Source: Streptomyces sp. NRRL S-87 (GTDB lineage: Bacteria; Actinomycetota; Actinomycetes; Streptomycetales; Streptomycetaceae). From it: 7,534 nucleotides of DNA. Every line of letters starts with the position of its first letter. Positions within the stretch are counted from its first letter, which is position 1. The notes under the pieces are model-generated. The model had not been told where the DNA came from, searched no databases, and saw only the letters and a list, made by a program, of their open reading frames with translations. Positions 5,723 to 7,534 of the stretch are shown here, one piece after another. The position numbers were made by a program, and so were the translations under genes. Where the stretch lies: the NCBI RefSeq assembly GCF_000719335.1, contig NZ_JOGB01000107.1, positions 1 through 7,534 on the forward strand, written 5' to 3'.

Positions 5723-5736
5723 CACCCTTCAGGGTG
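5723..5736 (-). promoter_or_regulatory. Small hairpin covering the ribosome binding site of the membrane-protein gene
   Basis: CACCC and GGGTG pair around a four-base loop, and the minus-strand GAAGGG ribosome binding site lies in the loop and 3' arm. Folding could hide that site. The stem is only five bp, so a chance palindrome is possible. Confidence 0.3.
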
Positions 5737-5887
5737 TACGCCACGACGGGGGTCGCCCCACCATCGGGGCCGGAGTGAGGGCGCCGCCCGTCGACCGGGC
5801 GGCGACGGCCCGTCGGCGGAACCGCCGTCGCGCACCGGCGGCTGCGACGATCGCGCCGCCCCGTGCACGGGCCGAGGACTCACTCTC

Positions 5888-5917
5888 AGTAGGCGCCCTG
5901 CCGCCTGAACCTGTCAA
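5888..5917 (-). promoter_or_regulatory. Candidate promoter for the membrane/89-residue/propeller operon
   Basis: On the minus strand a perfect -35 hexamer TTGACA (5917-5912) is followed after 18 bases by CCTACT (5893-5888), a poor -10. A TACTGA two bases further on is another possible -10 but would need a 20-base spacer. It faces the membrane-protein gene and would give a leader of roughly 165 bases. Confidence 0.4.
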
Positions 5918-5922
5918 ATGCA

Positions 5923-5980
5923 CGCGCGGGCCGGCCCGCGCGGGCCGGCGCGCGCCGGGTGTCCTCCGCCCCGGGGGAGG
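5923..5980. repeat. Cluster of overlapping GC palindromes
   Basis: Three perfect palindromes overlap: 5923-5942 (CGCGCGGGCC and its complement), 5930-5949 and 5945-5958. A fourth hairpin, CCTCC with GGAGG around a GC core, sits next to them at 5963-5980. Together they form a strong block between the lectin gene and the TTGACA box. They may be a second terminator for the lectin transcript or an insulator that protects the next promoter. Confidence 0.55.
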
Positions 5981-6076
5981 CTGCGTGACGGCTGCTCAGG
6001 TGGCCGGGCGCGGGCGGCGGCGTGGTCGTGAACCGGGCCTGACCGCCCTCGCCTCCACCCCCACATCCTGGCCCAC

Positions 6077-6095
6077 CCACGGCCCGGCCCCGTGG
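6077..6095 (-). terminator. Hairpin after the lectin gene
   Basis: CCACGG (6077-6082) and CCGTGG (6090-6095) form a 6-bp stem with a seven-base loop, beginning four bases after the lectin stop codon (6100-6102). There is no T-run. Position makes it a likely terminator. Confidence 0.45.
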
Positions 6096-6099
6096 AGCG

Positions 6100-6624
6100 C
6101 TACTCCGAGGTGACCACGTTCCACAGGTCGAAGAGCGAGTTCGTCGCACGCGGCTCGCAGGGGTACTGGATGAGCCAGGCGCCCTGGTGCGAACCGCCGG
6201 CGTAGTTCAGGCAGTTCACCGACGACGCGGACGGCTGGAACTCCCAGTAGCCGTTCCAGTCGACGCCGACGGTGTTGAAGAACGAGTCGCTGTTGCTGCA
6301 GTAGTAGATGAGGATCCGGTCGCCGGTGTGGTCGCGGCCGTACTGGTTGTTGAGGCACAGGTCCGGGTGCGCGGTGGACTGGATCTTGATGTAGTGGCTG
6401 CCCACGTGGACGAGGTTCCACTTCTGGGCGTCGGTGTGGTTGCACGTCCACGCCTGGAGCGGGGTCCCGGGGGTGAAGTTGCTGTTAGGGACGTCCAGGC
6501 AGTAGCCGTCGGGGTTGTCGATCTCGATGCCGTAGCGGTCGGCGGCCTGCGCGGGAGTGGCCGCCAGGGACAGGCCGGCCACCGCCGCGACGGCCGTGAG
6601 GATCGCCGCGATGCGCTTGCGCAT
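6100..6624 (-). CDS. Secreted ricin-type beta-trefoil lectin (single RICIN domain)
   Basis: The product has 174 residues. A Sec signal peptide covers about 1-27: basic start MRKR, hydrophobic core, then ATPAQA with cleavage likely before AD. The rest is one ricin-B-like domain with three internal repeats, each with a Cys pair: C42/C61, C90/C109 and C138/C156. The first repeat carries the classic pattern YCLDV...LQAWTC...AQKW (QxW motif at 67-69); the later repeats have DLCLNN...IYYC and NCLNY...IQYPC without a full QxW. Such domains bind sugars, often galactose- or xylose-type polysaccharides, and usually sit beside a catalytic domain; here the lectin stands alone. The start is set by GGGAGA six bases before the ATG at 6624. 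It is monocistronic with hairpins on both sides. The ligand is not predictable from sequence. Confidence 0.94.
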   Translation of the reverse strand: MRKRIAAILTAVAAVAGLSLAATPAQAADRYGIEIDNPDGYCLDVPNSNFTPGTPLQAWTCNHTDAQKWNLVHVGSHYIKIQSTAHPDLCLNNQYGRDHTGDRILIYYCSNSDSFFNTVGVDWNGYWEFQPSASSVNCLNYAGGSHQGAWLIQYPCEPRATNSLFDLWNVVTSE

Positions 6625-6652
6625 GAAGAGTCTCCCGTAGGGGTGCGGAGGG

Positions 6653-6681
6653 CAGGGGGAGGCCCGTCGCCCGTCCCCCTG
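6653..6681 (-). promoter_or_regulatory. Stem-loop in the lectin 5' leader
   Basis: CAGGGGGA (6653-6660) and TCCCCCTG (6674-6681) form a perfect 8-bp stem with a 13-base loop, 28 bases upstream of the lectin ATG. It would lie in the mRNA leader if transcription starts further upstream (a TACGTT on the minus strand near 6731-6736 is a possible -10). It may protect the mRNA end or tune translation. Confidence 0.35.
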
Positions 6682-6898
6682 GCGGCCCGACCGGGCGGTG
6701 ACGTCGTCCGTCCGCCGATGAGCCGGGCTGGAACGTAGCGCAGCTCGGCCCGCGTCCCGGGCGGTCACGGGTCCCAGGGACGTCCCGAGACGGTCCCGAC
6801 CGGCTGACCAGCGTTTTGGGATCGGGGCGGGGACGGCGGGAACGGGGCACGCCCGCGCCCGCGGGACGGCGGGCGAGGCCACAGGGGACGAGTGAGGG

Positions 6899-7011
6899 CC
6901 CCGGCCGGCCGGGGGGAGGGCCGGCCGGGGCGCGCCTTGGACTGCCGGGGGGGGTGGGCAGCCAAGGCGGTCGGAGGGGGCTGCGGGCCCGGGCGCCGGG
7001 GCGCCCCCGGG
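6899..7011. repeat. Row of strong intergenic hairpins
   Basis: A perfect 16-bp palindrome lies at 6899-6914. A long hairpin at 6933-6969 pairs CGCCTTGG with CCAAGGCG and then CTGCC with GGCAG, giving 13 bp with a single bulged A and a ten-base loop containing G8. A third at 6988-7011 pairs GGGCGCC with GGCGCCC around two bases, extended by CCC/GGG across a bulge. The middle one is the best terminator candidate and would stop minus-strand transcription coming from the remnant at 7022-7197 before the lectin gene. Confidence 0.55.
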
Positions 7012-7021
7012 GGCCCCGGCC

Positions 7022-7197
7022 GGGAGTGTGCGTTCCGCAGCCGTACCAGGTGAACGCCCGGCCGGCGTCAGGAGTTCCGCTCGCGGGACGTGCCGGAGGT
7101 AGCCGTCGGGGAGGGCGACGCCGCCGGCGTTGCCGTAGGAGGACTCGCTGAGGAAGGCGCCCGCGGGGCAGGCGCGGGCGGCACCGAGGCCGGCACA
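7022..7197 (-). pseudogene. Coding-like remnant with a frame break, unidentified
   Basis: On the minus strand, codons from 7197 to 7069 read as ordinary protein (for example SESSYGNAGGVALPDGYLRH) with almost every third base C or G. The natural-looking reading then continues in another frame from 7069 (DAGRAFTWYGCGTHTPG, to 7022), so one base seems lost or gained near 7069. There is no start codon in the first frame after its upstream TGA (7209-7207), and no stop closes the second frame nearby. I do not recognise the family. It may be a decayed gene fragment whose terminator survives just downstream, or a chance effect of GC bias. Confidence 0.3.
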
Positions 7198-7272
7198 TCG
7201 AGTCTGTCAAGTCCCGTATTGCAGTGGCGTGACGGTGGCGCACGGGTGGGGTTTATTTGAAGTACGCCCTCA

Positions 7273-7340
7273 CCGGAGAAAACATCCGGAAAACCGGGGG
7301 CGGAAAATCTCCCTCAGGTCAGAAAAGGAGGGCGGTTTTC
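7273..7340 (+). promoter_or_regulatory. A-rich structured 5' leader of the last gene
   Basis: Four GAAAA blocks occur within 50 bases (near 7278, 7289, 7303 and 7322), which stands out in this GC-rich DNA. CCGGA/TCCGG (7273-7277/7285-7289) forms a hairpin with a GAAAACA loop. GAAAACCG (7289-7296) pairs perfectly with CGGTTTTC (7333-7340), enclosing CCCTC/GAGGG (7311-7315/7328-7332). A C-run at 7342-7347 could instead pair with the G-run at 7296-7300, which would break the outer stem. I cannot match it to a known riboswitch class. The promoter is unclear, so the first hairpin may not be transcribed. Confidence 0.45.
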
Positions 7341-7375
7341 ACCCCCCTTCCCGACATACCGAGTGGAGAATTCCG

Positions 7376-7534
7376 ATGTTCGAGCGCATCCTGTCCCGTC
7401 GTATCGTCCTGGCCGGCGCTTCCGTGGCCCTGGTGGGTGGCGGCATCGCCCTGCCGGCGACCGCGATGGCGGCCCCCGCCTCCGCCCCGCAGCAGGTGGT
7501 CTCGCTGGCCCACGCCGACAGCGCCGACGGCATC
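7376..7534 (+). CDS. Secreted protein with twin-arginine-like signal peptide (partial, runs off the window)
   Basis: Only the first 53 codons are present; no stop occurs before the window ends. GGAG with a seven-base spacer precedes the ATG at 7376. The N-terminus MFERILSRRIVLAGASVAL carries an SRRIVL motif close to the Tat consensus S/T-R-R-x-F-L-K, then a hydrophobic core and ATAMA, with cleavage likely after residue 32 (before APASAP). The Tat route is therefore possible, though a Sec signal with two arginines cannot be excluded. The visible mature part (QQVVSLAHADSADGI) is too short to name the product. It is divergent from the lectin gene and has an unusual A-rich structured leader. Confidence 0.82.
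   Translation, partial: MFERILSRRIVLAGASVALVGGGIALPATAMAAPASAPQQVVSLAHADSADGI

Larger units (their letters stand above)
5717..6099. other. Non-coding, palindrome-rich spacer
   Basis: No gene is supported here. The spacer holds the leader of the membrane-protein operon, several GC-rich hairpins and the downstream region of the lectin gene. Leader hairpins include a perfect 9-bp stem at 5782-5790/5796-5804 with loop TCGAC, and an 8-bp stem GCGACGGC/GCCGTCGC at 5802-5809/5824-5831 that shares bases with the first. A smaller CGGCGG/CCGCCG stem lies inside the second at 5814-5827. Because the first two share 5802-5804 they cannot both form fully. Confidence 0.6.
6625..7375. other. Long intergenic region between divergent secreted-protein genes
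   Basis: No intact gene is supported over about 750 bp. From left to right it holds the lectin leader (to about 6740), a featureless GC-rich stretch, a run of hairpins at 6899-7011, a coding-like minus-strand remnant at 7022-7197, and an AT-richer leader before the last gene (about 7250-7375). The open frames that cover it on both strands are Arg/Pro/Gly-rich and look like GC-bias artefacts. Confidence 0.6.

Noticed and set aside
3560..5908. 782-residue open frame on the + strand
   Set aside because: It covers four minus-strand genes with good ribosome binding sites, has no ribosome binding site of its own that I can see, and its composition is typical of a GC-bias shadow.
6730..6760. GGAAC-type (extracytoplasmic sigma factor) promoter on the + strand
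   Set aside because: The second half is a poor match and the next + gene starts more than 600 bases away, beyond strong hairpins.
6945..6985. G-quadruplex in the G-rich + strand
   Set aside because: The G8 and G3 runs lie in the loop and arm of a 13-bp hairpin, and the next G-run is too far for a standard four-run motif.
7198..7210. TTGACA on the minus strand at 7205-7210 as a promoter
   Set aside because: No TANNNT -10 box lies 16-19 bases downstream and there is no intact minus-strand gene for it to drive.

Overview
The window looks like chromosomal DNA from Streptomyces or a close actinomycete. GC content is very high, codons end almost always in G or C, GTG starts and overlapping genes are common, ribosome binding sites are GGAGG-type, and the protein families fit that group. 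This is a judgement from composition and gene content, with no database search.

Layout from left to right. Positions 1-216 hold no gene I can name. A complete cytosine deaminase gene (codA type) lies on the + strand at 217-1527; a TANNNT box six bases before its ATG suggests a leaderless transcript. It converges on a four-gene minus-strand operon through a hairpin at 1558-1592. In transcription order (right to left) that operon encodes a 94-residue peptide with 11 consecutive [Ser/Thr]-Glu-X triads plus one Lys-Glu-X triad (3484-3768), a 56-residue small protein (3329-3499), a 287-residue degenerate ATP-grasp-like protein (2497-3360) and a 308-residue ATP-grasp ligase with intact motifs (1574-2500). 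All three junctions overlap (16, 32 and 4 nt), so the products are probably made and used together. The best reading is a RiPP cluster of the graspetide kind, where the ATP-grasp enzyme would join Ser/Thr/Lys side chains to Glu side chains in the repeat peptide. I do not recognise this precursor architecture, and it is the most interesting part of the window.

A second minus-strand operon lies further right: an 82-residue two-helix membrane protein (5468-5716), an 89-residue highly charged protein (5172-5441) and a 405-residue sialidase-fold/Asp-box propeller-like protein without a signal peptide (3941-5158). A hairpin and 172 bp separate it from the RiPP operon, so a functional link is unproven. 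Upstream of it, 5717-6099 is non-coding and packed with GC-rich palindromes, with a TTGACA box facing the operon.

A secreted single-domain ricin-type beta-trefoil lectin is on the minus strand at 6100-6624. From 6625 to 7375 there is no intact gene: there are several strong hairpins, a coding-like remnant with a frame break at 7022-7197, and an A-rich structured leader just before the last gene. That gene (7376 to the window end, + strand) is cut off; it encodes a secreted protein with a twin-arginine-like signal peptide.
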